Assembly: GCA_963693315.1 (NCBI GenBank)
Contig: OY856188.1
Coordinates: 201,749,602 to 201,813,601, forward strand
Direction: 5' to 3'
Origin: Diogma glabrata
Lineage: Eukaryota > Arthropoda > Insecta > Diptera > Cylindrotomidae
DNA length: 64,000 nucleotides
Program-made: the position numbers and the translations under genes
The notes under the pieces: generated by a model
Databases searched by the model: none
What the model saw: the letters and a program-made list of their open reading frames with translations, nothing else
Told to the model about the DNA's origin: nothing
Part shown: piece by piece, positions 46,863-58,265 of the stretch
How positions within the stretch are numbered: the stretch's first letter is position 1
Layout: each line of letters opens with the position of its first letter

Positions 46863-47177
46863 TATCAAATTCGTGAATGATTTCATATCCACGCTGGCGT
46901 TCAAATAAACCATAGTTCTTAGTTTAGAGTACTCGCACCACGATGTTGAAGGTTTCATGGATCCTAGTTTTCTTACAAAATAGGCCAGCATGACCATGTC
47001 ATTGATTGTTGTAGTTTTTGATTCTTTGAACCACTCATCAAAATTTTTGTATGAAGTTTCGTACGCCAATTTTGCCAATTTTTCCGGTACGATTGTAGAA
47101 ATAGCTTCATTTGCTGCTTTTTCTATATCTGACGATACAAAATCATCATCACTTGAACTCATCTTGATATTTTTCAC
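46818..47177 (-). pseudogene. Fragment resembling a tyrosine-recombinase N-terminal domain
   Basis: This is a 119-codon frame. MSSSDDDFVSSDIEKAANEA is followed by YKNFDEWFKESK, DMVMLAYFVRKL and KPSTSWCEYSKLRTMVYLN. The order Y.nF..W..s...... l.aYf......kpSTlW..YS.Lk resembles the SAM-like core-binding domain of Crypton/KDZ-type tyrosine recombinase proteins of insects (memory-based). No catalytic domain follows: the frame runs into the fold-back. It is probably a truncated transposon gene. Confidence 0.45.
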
Positions 47178-47639
47178 AATTGGCAGTATGAAAACTAAAA
47201 GAAAACTAAGGCTACATACTCCTTATAAGATCAAATTGGTTTGCTCAAAACGTACTAGATACAAATACTTAGTTGTATTTTTTATAAAAGTTTAATTTTG
47301 CAACTTCGTTACAAAAAATCTTGTATGAAACACGTTGCTAAATTAGTAGTTTTAAGCACTCGATGTATTGTCTCGGCTTCGCCTCGGTTGCCAATTTCAC
47401 ATCTCGTGCATAAAACAACCTAATTTAGCAACTTGTTTCATAAATAGCTATTAAATAATCACAAAAAGACATTATAATTTATATCAGAAAATTTTTGAAT
47501 ATTGAATATATTAGAAAATATTTCCCGTTATATCTCTTATTGAGGATAACACTTATTATTCAAAAGAATTTAATTAATATGTTTCCAAACATAGAAAGAG
47601 CATTCAAAATTTTTTTAACCATTAAGGTCACTAATTATT

Positions 47640-47822
47640 CAGGAGAACAGTCTTTTTAGGCGATGAAATACATAAAAAATGATTTGCGAAACAGCATGCC
47701 GCAGGAGTGACTGAATTCCCTTGCGTCGATGTGCATAGAAAGTGATTTATTAAAATCTATAGAATTTGAAGATGTTGTAGATAAATTTGTTGACAAAAAA
47801 GTGAGAAGAAAAAATATTTAAA
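47640..47822 (+). pseudogene. hAT transposase C-terminal (dimerisation) remnant
   Basis: The plus-strand frame reads MKYIKNDLRNSMPQE, then an in-frame TGA at 47708-47710, then LNSLASMCIESDLLKSIEFE and a Lys/Arg-rich end. This corresponds to the C-terminal dimerisation region of ZMYM/hAT-type transposases (LK.IK..LRs.M.qeRLn.La.l.ie). It has at least one nonsense codon and no upstream catalytic part. Confidence 0.65.
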
Positions 47823-48196
47823 TAAAATAAACATTATAATAAACCTCAAAAACCCGTAAGTAATTATGCTTTTTAATTTAATTTAGACTGGGTTCCAATT
47901 AGCTGCTAAATTGTACGAAACTGCTAAACCTAAATTTAGTTTTACAAAATTATCGAATTTTAATTCAAATTAATATAATCAAGTTGTCATATATTGTTTA
48001 ACGTATGAATTACTTCCAAATTATTTAGAAACAAAATATAATTTGGTCAAATAAAATAGTTGACTAAATTGATTTAGCACGTTTAGTACAATTAAGCATC
48101 AATTGGAACGCAGTCTTATTGTTAATTTTCGAAAAGGCCCCCTAGAAATAGTGGGCCAGGGGCCCCAAAATACATTGGGACGGCACTGTGTATGGT

Positions 48197-48424
48197 GGAC
48201 CCCCCAACCCTTTATCCAATGTGCTCCAAAAGCTGATAAAATCTTTCTCATGTTATTTAAAAGCTTTTCGCAACGTTTCATGAAAATCGATCGGTAATTG
48301 TAGGCTACAGTAGGGATAAACACCTGAAAAAAAAACTTTTTAACCGGAAGTGACAAACCGGAAGTTGGTATGCAGAAATATTGGAAACAGTACTAAAACC
48401 TTATATACTAAGTTTCAATAAGGT
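48197..48424. repeat. Satellite continuation between hAT and LINE
   Basis: This carries the same subunit landmarks as 44830-46415 (GGACCCCCCAACCC, GGAAGTTGGTATGCAGAA). It ends where the LINE begins at 48425. Confidence 0.75.
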
Positions 48425-49744
48425 CATTACAGACCCATTTCAATTTTATCGGTAGTTGCTAAAATTTTTGAGAAATATGTCAATTTTAATTTAATGAGCT
48501 TCTTAGAGTCTTCCAAATTAATTAATGAGAGACAATATGGATTTCGAAAAGGAAGAGCGACGGGACATTTGCTGTCTTTTGTCACTCATATCTGGAACAA
48601 GTCGCTTGAAAACTTTGGAGAAACATTCGGTGTTGCTCTTGATATTTCCAAGGCATTTGACAAAGTTTGGCATAACAACCTAATATGCAAATTGAGATCC
48701 TATGGTTTAGACGAGCAGCTTATATCTTGGACACAGAGCTTTATATCTGATCGAAAATTTCGGGTCAATGTTGACGGTGTATCATCGAATACTTTTTCAA
48801 CTAATGCAGGAGTTCCTCAGGGTTCCGCTTTGTCACCAACTCTTTTTCTTATCTATATTAATGATTTGTTGGACTCAACGGTTCATCCTATACATAGTTT
48901 TGCTGATGATAGCACGCTTCATGCGTCTCATGAAGCACCTAAATTATATACACCCTTAGCGCTTAGTGAGTGTAGGTCAAAATTGATAGATTCCCTTAAC
49001 ACTGATCTTAAAACAATTATGGATTGGGGTATTGCTAACAGTGTTGAATTCAATACAAGCAAAACACAGGTTTGTCATTTTTCTAGGATAACGACACCCA
49101 ATCCTTTTCCATTAACGTTTGGCCCCAAAAATCTTTTAGAGAATGAGTCTGTCAGACTTCTAGGAGCTGAGATTGAAAATAATATGAAGTGGAATTCTCA
49201 TATTTTTAATCTGGCTAAGAATGCTGTTCAAAAGTTAGGTTTTTTGGGGCGATGTCGTAAGTTTTTCGATAGCGAACAACTTCTTTTAGTTTATAAATCT
49301 TTTATACGTCCCTGTATGGAATACTGTTCTCACATATGGGGTGGAGCTTACTTGAGTAGTCACAACTGCCTTGATTCTGTACAGCGTAGAGCTATTAAAC
49401 TCATTGGTAACCCAAGTCTTACTAACGGTCTTGATTCCTTGCAGCACAGAAGAGATGTTGCTGATTTGACTATATTTTATAAATATATTATGGATGAACG
49501 AGCTTCTGAAGAGATCAAATCGATTTTACCTAAATCAGCAAATCTTTCGCGTCACACCAGAGCAAACGTAGCAGCGCATCCCTTTACAGTTCAAATAATT
49601 AGGTGTAGAACTGTAGCTTTCCAGCGTGACTTTTTCAACTGAGTCTCTCATCTTTGGAATGCCTTACCTTCCTGGGTTTTCCCTGATGAATTTAATCCTC
49701 AAGGCTTTAAAGTTAACGTTCATAAATTTCTCAGAGAATCCTAA
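48425..49744 (+). pseudogene. LINE reverse transcriptase, truncated
   Basis: This single frame is open from the truncation point to TGA at 49640-49642 and continues in the same frame to TAA 49742-49744 (reading VSHLWNALPSWVF, a family-typical ending), so the TGA is a nonsense mutation. Motifs are QYGFRKGRAT, ALDISKAFDKVWH, NAGVPQGSALSPTLF, catalytic HSFADDSTLH, and the thumb/C-terminal region with LGAEIENNMKW and RRCKFF-like residues. The fingers and endonuclease are missing through 5' truncation. The clade (CR1/Jockey group) is assigned by memory of the FADDSTLH context. Confidence 0.85.
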
Positions 49745-49864
49745 TTTGCATTCCATTCTTATCCCTAGTTGGCATGGTATCTTCGGATATTCAGAGACGT
49801 TAATTTATAATTTATTATAATTAACACTAAACATGCCTAACTTTGAATAAAAAAAAAAAAAAAA
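48425..49864 (+). mobile_element. 5'-truncated LINE, CR1/Jockey-like
   Basis: It starts abruptly inside the reverse-transcriptase coding region (HYRPISILSVVAKIFEKY) and ends in AATAAA plus a pure A run at 49849-49864. It has the form of a typical dead-on-arrival LINE copy. It lies inside the satellite, which continues on both sides. Confidence 0.85.
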
Positions 49865-50030
49865 TAGTCCGGGATCAGAAGTTATTCAAGATTTAAACTT
49901 AAAGGTGTTCGGGAGACCCCCCGCCATTTTGTTCAAATTTGAAATGAATCCAGATCTTCCATTTTCAAGTGAACAGCTGTATCATTTGCCAAAGTTTCAT
50001 CAAGATCCTATGCAGAAAACTCACCCAAAT
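49865..50030. repeat. Satellite continuation after the LINE
   Basis: GATCAGAAGTTATT and AGGTGTTCGGGAGACCCCCC, then a CACTTTG-like block (GCCATTTTGTTCA), match satellite subunits. Confidence 0.65.
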
Positions 50031-53000
50031 AAATAAATAAAAAAGTTTGTGGTAGTAATTAAAAACAAATTCAAATGGAGAAAAGACTTTATACAATTTT
50101 AAAGTTATGTTCTCTCTTTATTTATATATACTATTATGTGCATGTATAGTATAGTATACATTGTATACGTCAAAGCTAGACAGACGTAGCCTAATATGAT
50201 ATATTTTAATAGTTAATGGCAGGTATATTTCTCATCTTTTATTAAAAAACAGGTATTTATTCATACGAAATTGGTCCTTTGAGCCGGCTGTACATACATT
50301 AAAGTACAAGAATGTAAACCTAGCTAATAGTTTTAACTATTAATGCCTTGTAGAAGCCTCGAGACATACGTTTTTTGTAAAAGTAGAAATTGAAGGAGTC
50401 GATAAAAATGCAAATTATTACATGAAAATGAAAAAGTATAACTCAAACAATTTCAATTGGTATATGACTTTTTGTTCAACTTAAAATCACATTCCCTCAA
50501 AGAGTTGTCGCATCAATTCCCCATTTTTATTCATACCATACAAAACCAAAATTTACAAAATTGTCATTAAATTTTGTGTAAATTGAGAAAAAATTCTAAA
50601 ACTACACCAAAAAGAAAAAAACTTTAAACACAAAATGAAAATGCATAGAATCGTTTTTAAAAGAAAAAAATAATGAGGTTATGTTCAACGGAAATTTAAA
50701 ACAAAAGCTTTAAATTTTTATATTTTACGTTTTGTTCCTTTTTAAATAATAAATTAAATTTTTTGGTTGTTCCTGAATGTTTTAAATACACTTTAGGCTG
50801 GGTTGATATGTTTTTTCTTCGGTTTTACACAACGAAAAGAACACAAATGTTGCAGATGGTAAAATTCCAAACAAACTATTGAAATAACTTATAAGAGAAA
50901 CTTAAAAATTGGCGATGGTTTTCAGAAATATAAAAGCACAAAAATAAGCTTAAACATAAAAATCGATTGAACGAAAATTTTCAGAGCAGGAAAATTGAAT
51001 TGAAATAATATTAGAAACTCAATTATTTACATATTTATTTATATAAAATGTATTTTGATGTTTTACAAATATCATCAAATACATAAAGTTTTCTTTGATA
51101 TTATCATTTTTTCTGTATTTTGAATATTTTCCAAACGAGCTTAATGCAAATTCAATTGAAGAAAATCAAAGATTAATTGGAAAAAGCAAATGTATACATA
51201 CTAGATTATGGTCTAGATTAAAGATTTGTTTAAAGGAAAATGGGATAACATAATTAAGTTTTTGATGTTTAAAGGATCAAATAAAAGGCTAAACGTTGTT
51301 TCTAGGAAATGTTATACTTCAACATAAATAGTTTAATCACCATTGGTGACCCCGTATAAAACTTAAATTTTTTTTTAAACAGATTTGATATACAACCTTA
51401 ATTAGATAATCCTTAAAGTCATTATACCCAACAAACCAAAATATTTCTGCCTTTCATTCAACTTCTTTTGAAATAAAAAAAATTTCGAGAAAAATTTGAA
51501 TAAAATTAAACAACAAACTTTTTCAAATAGAACATTTTTGGAATATTTTATAAAATTAAAGATAAATTTTATTTTTGAATAATTTTACACAAATTTGTTT
51601 TATTTTCTTTCTCCATGTGTGGATGAATAAATTATCATTTCTAAAATCGAAAACTATTTCAAAACATAGCCTAACTTATACAAATTACCACAACCCTATT
51701 AACAAAAAAAATTACAACTAACAAATGTTTTTACATATAAATGAACACAAATCACCAATCAATTAAGAATGAAAATTAAACAAAAAAAAAAGTTTTTCTG
51801 AAGAAAATCTAAACAAAATAAGTTTTTAACATTAAACAACTTTCTTTTTGATTTCAATTAATTTGATTTTCACACCAAAAGCAAAAAAGCTCTTTTTTCG
51901 TTTATTTAACATTTTATTAAGTAAGTTTAGAAACTAGAATAATTTGCAAAAAATAAAAATTTATCTGTCAAAATATTTATTACTCTTATTTAGAGCAATA
52001 AATTTTTTGATTAAATTAAAATTAAAAAGAAAAACAAAAAAATGAAAAGAAAAGTTGAATAAAAAAACTTTGGCAAGGAAAATATATATTTTAAGCTTTT
52101 GTAGAGTTCATTAAATTTTATTTTTTGTTGGTATTGTTGGTGTAATAGGAGAACAATTTATTAGAGATTCTTTTTTTTCTGAGTTTGAAAATGTTAAAAA
52201 AGTTAAATTTAAAATTAGAATATCTTTTATTTTCTTTCTAAATTTGGGTAAATTATCGACTTCTTTTTTTGGTTTAGTTTTGTTTGGTAGGCAAATTACT
52301 AGACTTTTATAAGTTTAATTGATAATTACGATGGGGTTTTTATTACTATGTTTTTGTTTAGAAAAAAAAGGACGAAAAGGAGTTTTAAATTTTATGTTAA
52401 TGTTAGATATTTTTTCTTTTTTTCATATAAAACTAGATATTACATTTCATTTATTGATTGAAATATCAAATTTTATTTTCTGAAATGCATTAACACTTTC
52501 ATCTGTGTATCGCTTTAACAAGCAAGCAAAAAATTGTTATTGGAATTTTAAACAAGTTTTCTATATTCCACAAGAAAAACATCAATATTTTCTATGATAT
52601 GGAAAGAAAATTACTTTATAACTTTTGATTAAAAGATAATCGATAACATTAAAAAATATTATAAAAATTCTAGACAGAATAATAAAAACTATTTTAAAAC
52701 TTTTATATAAAAAAAAACATTAAAAATTTGAGCAAATCTAAGATTATACTGAACGGTTAAAAAAAACATTCAATCATAATCGAAGCAAAAAAATATAACT
52801 TTAGATTTACTTTTTTTGTGCAGTTTGACGTTTCATATTTATTAGTTTGAAATGAAACTCTGGTTCTTCGATCCCAAACCAACTATCTTTACCATTATGC
52901 AACTCAACTCCCTAACAAATACGATAAAATATATTGAATTTGTAGTTTAGTTATGTATTACATGTAAATGTAACCGATATTTTGTCTTCATTTAAATTAC

Positions 53001-53460
53001 GATTATGTTTCAAATAAAATAAGTTTTAACGTAAAACCAATTAAATAATAAACATGAAATTCATTTGTAGTTCAAACATCATTTCATATTTGTTTTCACA
53101 CATCAATAAATTTATCCAATTAATTATTCAAATATTTTAATATTATCTCCTATAAATTTTAAATTTTATTTGCAAAGCAAAAAAATGTTAATTGTATAAA
53201 TTTATAATTACCTAAATACAATACAATACAGAATTATCGATTTATTTTGTTGTTCGTTGACAGAAAAATTTAAAGTTAAACTGCGAATAGATATGTATTG
53301 TTACTAGGCTTTACTAATTAAAAATTATGCTTGAATTTAAATTAATTAGTAATATTAGAATTTAAATTAGTATCAGTAGTTTTTTGTAATTACAGAACGA
53401 AATTGGGAAATGTAGGTTTTAGGATTGTGATTGATACTGGTTCGAATGTTAGGTAATTAT
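50031..53460. other. AT-rich non-coding DNA, 3.4 kb
   Basis: I find no reading frame, RNA-like structure or repeat with support. The DNA is A/T homopolymer-rich. Confidence 0.6.
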
Positions 53461-53483
53461 TTTTTTTTCTCCTTTATCTCCAT

Positions 53484-56390
53484 TTAGGAGCATAGGGCGA
53501 CTACTAGACTGGACCATCTGACTCTCTTGTGGGCAATCGCTTTCAGTTCACCCCATGTCTTGCCAATTTGTTTTGCTTCAGCTAGCACCGTTTTCTTCCA
53601 CGTCATGGGTGGTCTTCCAACTCTCCTTTTACCTTTTGGATTCCACTCTAGGGACATCCTTGTTACGTCTTCAGGTGATTTCCTCAGTGTATGTCCTATC
53701 CATGTCCATTTCCTTTGTTTTATCTCGGTCTCAATGTCTAACTGCTCTGTCTGCCGTAGAAGTTCCTGGTTACTGATGGTGTTCGGCCAGAAGCATTTGA
53801 TCAGTCTTCTTAGGCATTTGTTCACAAACACCTGTAGTTGATTTGTGATCTTTCTTGTATTTTTCCACGTTTCACACCCATACAGCAGTACTGACTTGAC
53901 ACATGCATTCGTAGCTTTGACTTTCTTGACAGGACGGATGCATTCCAGATCTTGTGAAGCATATTGAACGTATTTCTGGCTTTGTTAATACGCTGACTGA
54001 TATCTTCTTCAGTCCCACCTGTTTTTGCTACAGTACAACCAAGGTACACAAATTTGTCAACTTCGTCCACTTGTGTATTGTTGATGGTAATTGGTGTTAT
54101 CGTTTTGGTGTTCAATCTCATAGCCTTTGTTTTTCTGATATTAATGTTGAGACCAACTTCATGTGCAAGGGTTGATAGCTTCTGTATTTTCTGCTGCATA
54201 TCCATATGTGTGTGTGTGAGTAGACAGATGTCATCTACGTAGTCTAGATCATTGAGCCGTCTTGTTGTGTTCCATTGGATTCCATTTGGACTTGCATCAT
54301 CGAGCTTCCTCATGATACTATCTAGTACTATTAGGAACAGTAGCGGGGATAGTACACAGCCTTGTCTCACTCCTCGGTGGTTGTAGTATTTATCACTTTG
54401 CTGTCCTTTGTATTGTATTCTGTTTCCAGCATCCCGATACATTTCTTTGATTAAATCAACTATTTTCTTCGGGACGCCCATTTCACAAAGTGTCTTCCAT
54501 ATCGCGCTTCTGTTGATTGAGTCGAAGGCGCGTTCGAAGTCCACGAAGAGGAGATACAATGGTGAATTCCATTCATTTGATTGCTCTATAATGATACGGA
54601 TTGTGTTGATATGATCGGTACAGCTTCTTCCTGGTCTAAAGCTGGCTTGAACATTTCTTAGTTTCATGTTAATTGATATTATTATTGAGATATTCTTTCG
54701 AGAATGATCATCGCTAGTATTTTCATTGTTGTTTTGAGCAGAGATATACCTCTCCAATTTTTGCATTCTCTTAGATCACCTTTCTGTGGGATTGTTAAGG
54801 TTAAACCTTCTTTCCATTTGGTTGGTATTTTACCTTCGTTCCATACATCAGCTAATAGTGGTGTTAGAGCTTCTGCTGTTGTGTTTACATCTACTTTGAG
54901 TAATTCTGCTGATATATTATCTGTACCAGCAGATTTGTTATTCTTGAGTTTCTGTATAGCATCTCTAACTTCCCGTTCCGTTGGTGGATGGGTGCTGATA
55001 GTTTCGTTATAGTTGTCATCCGGAGACTGCAAATTATCTTCATGTTGGTGGCAGTTGTCTTCGAAGTATTCTTTCCATCTGTTTAGCTGTTGTTCATGTG
55101 TTATGAGGGTTTGACCAGATTCATCCTTTATTTGTGGAGTGTTTGTGTATTTGTTGGTGACAACATTTCTCACGCATTTGTGTAGTGAGCGCATATTTCT
55201 ATTAACTGCTGCTGTTTCTGCAGTCTTGAGAATGCTTTCTGTGTATCTTCTGCGAGGAAAGGGATGACCTTGTCATCTTTTTAACTTGTTTTGCTGTACT
55301 TTCATATTTGCTGCGGATCTCGGTTGTGTTATGGTGACACTATTGCAACTTGAGCTGACGACGCTCTTCAATTTTCTTCCAGGCATCATCGCTAATCCAT
55401 GGTTTCCGTGATTTGTCTTGGTATCCAAGCGCATCTGTAGCAGTTTTGATGTCAGCTTCCTTAACTTGTTCCCATTTTTCATCAATGCTGGTGGTTTCGT
55501 TGTTTGGTAGATTGAACTGGAGCGATTCTTTGAAGATGTTATTTGTATTTTTGTCGCTCAATCTGTTGATGTTAAATTTCCTCTGACATGACTTGTTGTG
55601 TTTTACAGCGGCTGGTTTAATTTTGAATGTTGCAATTACCAGTTGATGGTCGCTGTGTATGTCTGCTTCTCGCTTTGCTCTGACGTCTTGTAGTGAGGAT
55701 AGAAACTTCTTATTCACCAGTACGTGATCAATTTGATTATTGGTTCTTTCATTTGGTGATGTTCAAGTGTATTTGTGTATGTTCTTGTGTGGGAACTTGC
55801 TGCCTCCTTTGAATAGTTAATTTGTGACACAACAATCGATGAGCCTGTCGCCATTATTGTTACGTGTTGATTCTAGTGCATGTTTGCCCATGACTGATTC
55901 CATTTGGGTGTTGTCGGTTCCAATTTCGGCATTGAAATCACCTTGTTTTATTTTGATGTCATTTCGTTGTACACTAGCCAGTGTTGCTTGGAGTTGTTCG
56001 TAGAATTCATCTTTTGTCGCATCATCAGCTTCTTCGATAGGTGCATAGCACTGTATGATCGTTGTATTTCCAATTTTCGATTGGAATCTTGCTGTTATTA
56101 TTCTGCTACTGATTGGTTTCCATTCGAGAAGTGCTTTCTTTGCGTCAGGTGTTGTTAATATTGCTACGCCTTGTTCATGTGTGTTGGATTTACCAGAGAA
56201 CATCATGTAATTTCCTTTACTTGTTGTTAGCTCTCCGCTGTTTTTCCATCTTACTTCACTGAGTCCTAGTATCTCGATGTTATATTCTTCCATTACTTTC
56301 TCAACTTGAGCTAACCTCGATGTTTCTATTAGAGTTCTGACATTCCAGTTTCCTACTCGTGTCCGGGTACGGTAGCCAAGAGTCGATATT
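53484..56390 (-). pseudogene. RTE endonuclease-reverse transcriptase, frame-broken
   Basis: Reading the minus strand: VGNWNVRTLIETSRLAQVEK (out of the EN frame start), then EN with LGLSEVRWKNSGEL and KQGDFNAEIGTD (55817-56293). A region with HSDHQLVIATF follows (55340-55717), then the RT N terminus with KNNKSAGTDNISAELLK and WRGISLL (54682-55194), RT core DFERAFDSINR, GVRQGCVLSPLLF and the catalytic LDYVDDICLL (53822-54766). The C-terminal part has WIGHTLRK and KGKRRVGRPPMTW (53484-53831). This is the RTE clade layout (single ORF, EN plus RT, G-RPP-W ending). Several frameshifts and stops make it non-functional. Plus-strand frames are antisense. Confidence 0.88.
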
Positions 56391-56606
56391 TGATTTTTTC
56401 CAGTTTGGTTTGTTTTGTTTTTTTTTTCTAGTGTACGTTTCTTTAATCATTTGAATTTCGGATTCACCTTTCGGATTAACGGGTGATTAGGCCATCGAAT
56501 CCTAGCCAGTTTCCAGGACTGCTGGATAAGGTATACTGGCATACCGTGGACGAGATATTCCTGCTTCAATGTGCTACAATCATATTTCCATATTTTTTCT
56601 GATGAA

Positions 56607-56658
56607 GTTCCCAAGCGGTCACCTGTTTAAGTTGTGATACTTCCCAGTGTTGCTTAAC
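56607..56658 (-). promoter_or_regulatory. 5S rRNA-derived segment (Pol III internal control region)
   Basis: This minus-strand 52-bp stretch starts GTTAAGCAAC and ends GACCGCTTGGGAAC. It aligns without gaps to the A-box-to-C-box interval of animal 5S rRNA, with the C box essentially perfect. It lies directly upstream of the RTE coding region in the same orientation. It could provide TFIIIA-type promotion. Confidence 0.75.
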
Positions 56659-56683
56659 TTCCTTGGAAGTGATGTTGTTGACT

Positions 56684-57604
56684 TATCCACTTCTCCATCT
56701 CGCCCACGTTAGGTTATTATGATGAGTGTTTAACTTTCTGTAGTTAAAATTGTGACAAATTAACAGTTAATAGAAATTAAAGCCATGAAATCGATGAAAA
56801 ACGCTACGAAAAAATTCGATTTGAATTTGGTTTGATGAACATTTTTAGAGTTAAACGTGTATGGTATAAAGCAGAGTGACGTCAGTAATGCAAACAACAA
56901 CACTTCCATTTTAATCCCCGTTTTAAGTAAGCTCGTAAATTTATCTCGTTTTTAGAGACTTTTTAGATGTTCCAAGGAGTATAAATGGAACAAAAAAAAA
57001 ATGATTAGATGTTATTTATAAATTATTTAACTTGACAATTATTATCAATGTGTTCGTGGCATGCAACAAAACAGTCGCAATACTTGTCTGTTAAAAAATT
57101 GAAATTGATCAAAATAATTTTCAAAAAAAAACCCAACCATTTTACACAAGTTTGCGTTGAATATGAAAAATAGGAAAAATCGAAATATTCCGCAGTTCCA
57201 TAAAAATTAAAACAAAAATTACGCGAGTTGAACTGCTTGCCGCATCCAAAAAACGTGTGACAATTAAAATACGTTTAAAATTTTGATAATAATTTTTGAG
57301 AATAAAAAATGGAAAAATTGATTAAGAAAATACTTTATCCACGACTACTAAAGAATATATGCTTTCCATGCGTATGTCTTCCATTGTAATTGTATTCATT
57401 CCACAACTAGTGAATTTGATTAAAATTCTTTAACAGCTCTATAGTTTATTAAATATTCCCCTAACAAATTAAACAACAAACTTGTTTTGTTTTTCGCTAT
57501 CTTTGATGTTTTTATTTCAATATGGCGATACACATTTTTGCATGAAAACTGGAAATTAAACGAAATATTTTACAGTCGTGGATAAAATAGCATCTTGTAT
57601 TCGC
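56684..57604. other. AT-rich non-coding DNA
   Basis: No gene or repeat is recognised. Confidence 0.5.
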
Positions 57605-57725
57605 TTAGGATGATGGCAATTCTTCACTCGGATGATTCCCTCCACTCGTTGGATGATTCCCTCCCTCCCTCCACGCTCGTTTCGGGAAACTTCATCCTCG
57701 TGAAGAATTGCCTTTATTCTAAGCT
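57605..57725. repeat. Small fold-back repeat
   Basis: CTTAGGATGATGGCAATTCTTCAC near 57605 is mirrored by GTGAAGAATTGCCTTTATTC plus TAAG ending near 57722. The interior holds two direct GGATGATTCCCTCC copies and a CCTCCCTCCCTCC run. It is MITE-like. The family is not identified. Confidence 0.65.
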
Positions 57726-57798
57726 CATACAAGAATCTACTATTCTTTTACTTTCTTTCTTTTAAATTTTTTCTTTTAAATACTTTCTTTTGATGTGA

Positions 57799-58143
57799 TG
57801 TTGTAGTGAGTCTTTATGAGCTCACTATATTTCATTATTAAAGAAAAGTACAAGGTATATTTCTTTAATAATGAAATGCAACGGTAAGCAAAATATGCTT
57901 GGCGTGTGCAAGCGAGCACCGGAAAACAAATAATATATTTGGCATGTGCGGTGTCAAATATAAATGCTTACCTCATAAATCCATTCGAAATAAAAGCATA
58001 CATTATTAGAATAGATATAGTAATTAATTAGACAACGAAGTGTACACACCTTTCTAAATAAATATAATTAATTAATTTAAATAAACTCTAATAAACTATA
58101 TCTAAAGTGTTTTAATTAATTGATAACTAAAAAGATCTCATCA
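57799..58143 (+). repeat. Probable 5' LTR of a Ty3/Gypsy element
   Basis: The right edge is fixed by the PBS: the LTR ends in CA directly before TGGCGACC. A TG start near 57799 (TGTTGTAGTGAG) would give about 345 bp. Inside are a perfect 17-bp inverted repeat (57830-57846 / 57860-57876, TTTCATTATTAAAGAAA) and an AATAAA around 57989. The left edge is uncertain because the 3' LTR lies outside the window. Confidence 0.6.
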
Positions 58144-58156
58144 TGGCGACCGTGAC
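58144..58156 (+). other. Primer binding site, tRNA-Arg type
   Basis: TGGCGACCGTGAC is complementary to the 3' end of an insect tRNA-Arg (CCA end plus acceptor stem, from memory). tRNA-Arg priming is known for the mdg1/412 group of Ty3/Gypsy elements. Confidence 0.7.
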
Positions 58157-58265
58157 TTCGTATAATACAGTGAATATAATAATTTGTGAAGTGGTTACTT
58201 TGTGAAAAAAAGAAACTTTCAATATCAATTTATACAAATAAAACAAACATAAGTAATGTTCAGTG

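Larger units (their letters stand above)
46568..47318. mobile_element. Nested element with 24-bp inverted repeats
   Basis: A TTTTTGTAACTAAGTTGCAAAAT-like end at 46568-46591 is matched by its near-perfect complement at 47295-47318. Inside are a 233-bp fold-back (46630-46862) and a minus-strand gene fragment. Just beyond, an inverted pair ATGAAACACGTTGCTAAATT / complement (47324-47451) brackets a TCGGCTTCGCCTCGG hairpin and may also belong to the element. The family is not certain. Confidence 0.5.
46416..48188. mobile_element. hAT element inserted in the satellite
   Basis: It starts CAGTGCCGTTACTAC and ends with GGGACGGCACTG, giving CAGTGCCG-type inverted ends. It is flanked by a perfect 8-bp duplication TGTATGGT (46408-46415 and 48189-48196), the hallmark of hAT insertion. 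Removing it restores a continuous satellite subunit. GC-rich subterminal segments (GGCCCACCCGGCCC...; GGGGCCCCTGG complement) also fit. A decayed transposase C terminus lies at 47640-47822, and another element is nested at about 46568-47318. Confidence 0.92.
53461..56683 (-). mobile_element. RTE-clade LINE with 5S-derived 5' region
   Basis: The minus-strand order is: 5S rRNA-like segment (56607-56658), a spacer of about 200 bp, APE-type endonuclease, reverse transcriptase, short C-terminal domain, and an A-rich 3' end (about 53461-53470). Nearly full length is retained, but the coding frame is broken in several places. Confidence 0.8.

Noticed and set aside
53430..53460. Isolated GGTTCGAAT as a tRNA B box
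   Set aside because: No A box or cloverleaf can be drawn around it.
53527..56158. Plus-strand frames over the RTE element
   Set aside because: Shadows of the minus-strand endonuclease/reverse transcriptase.
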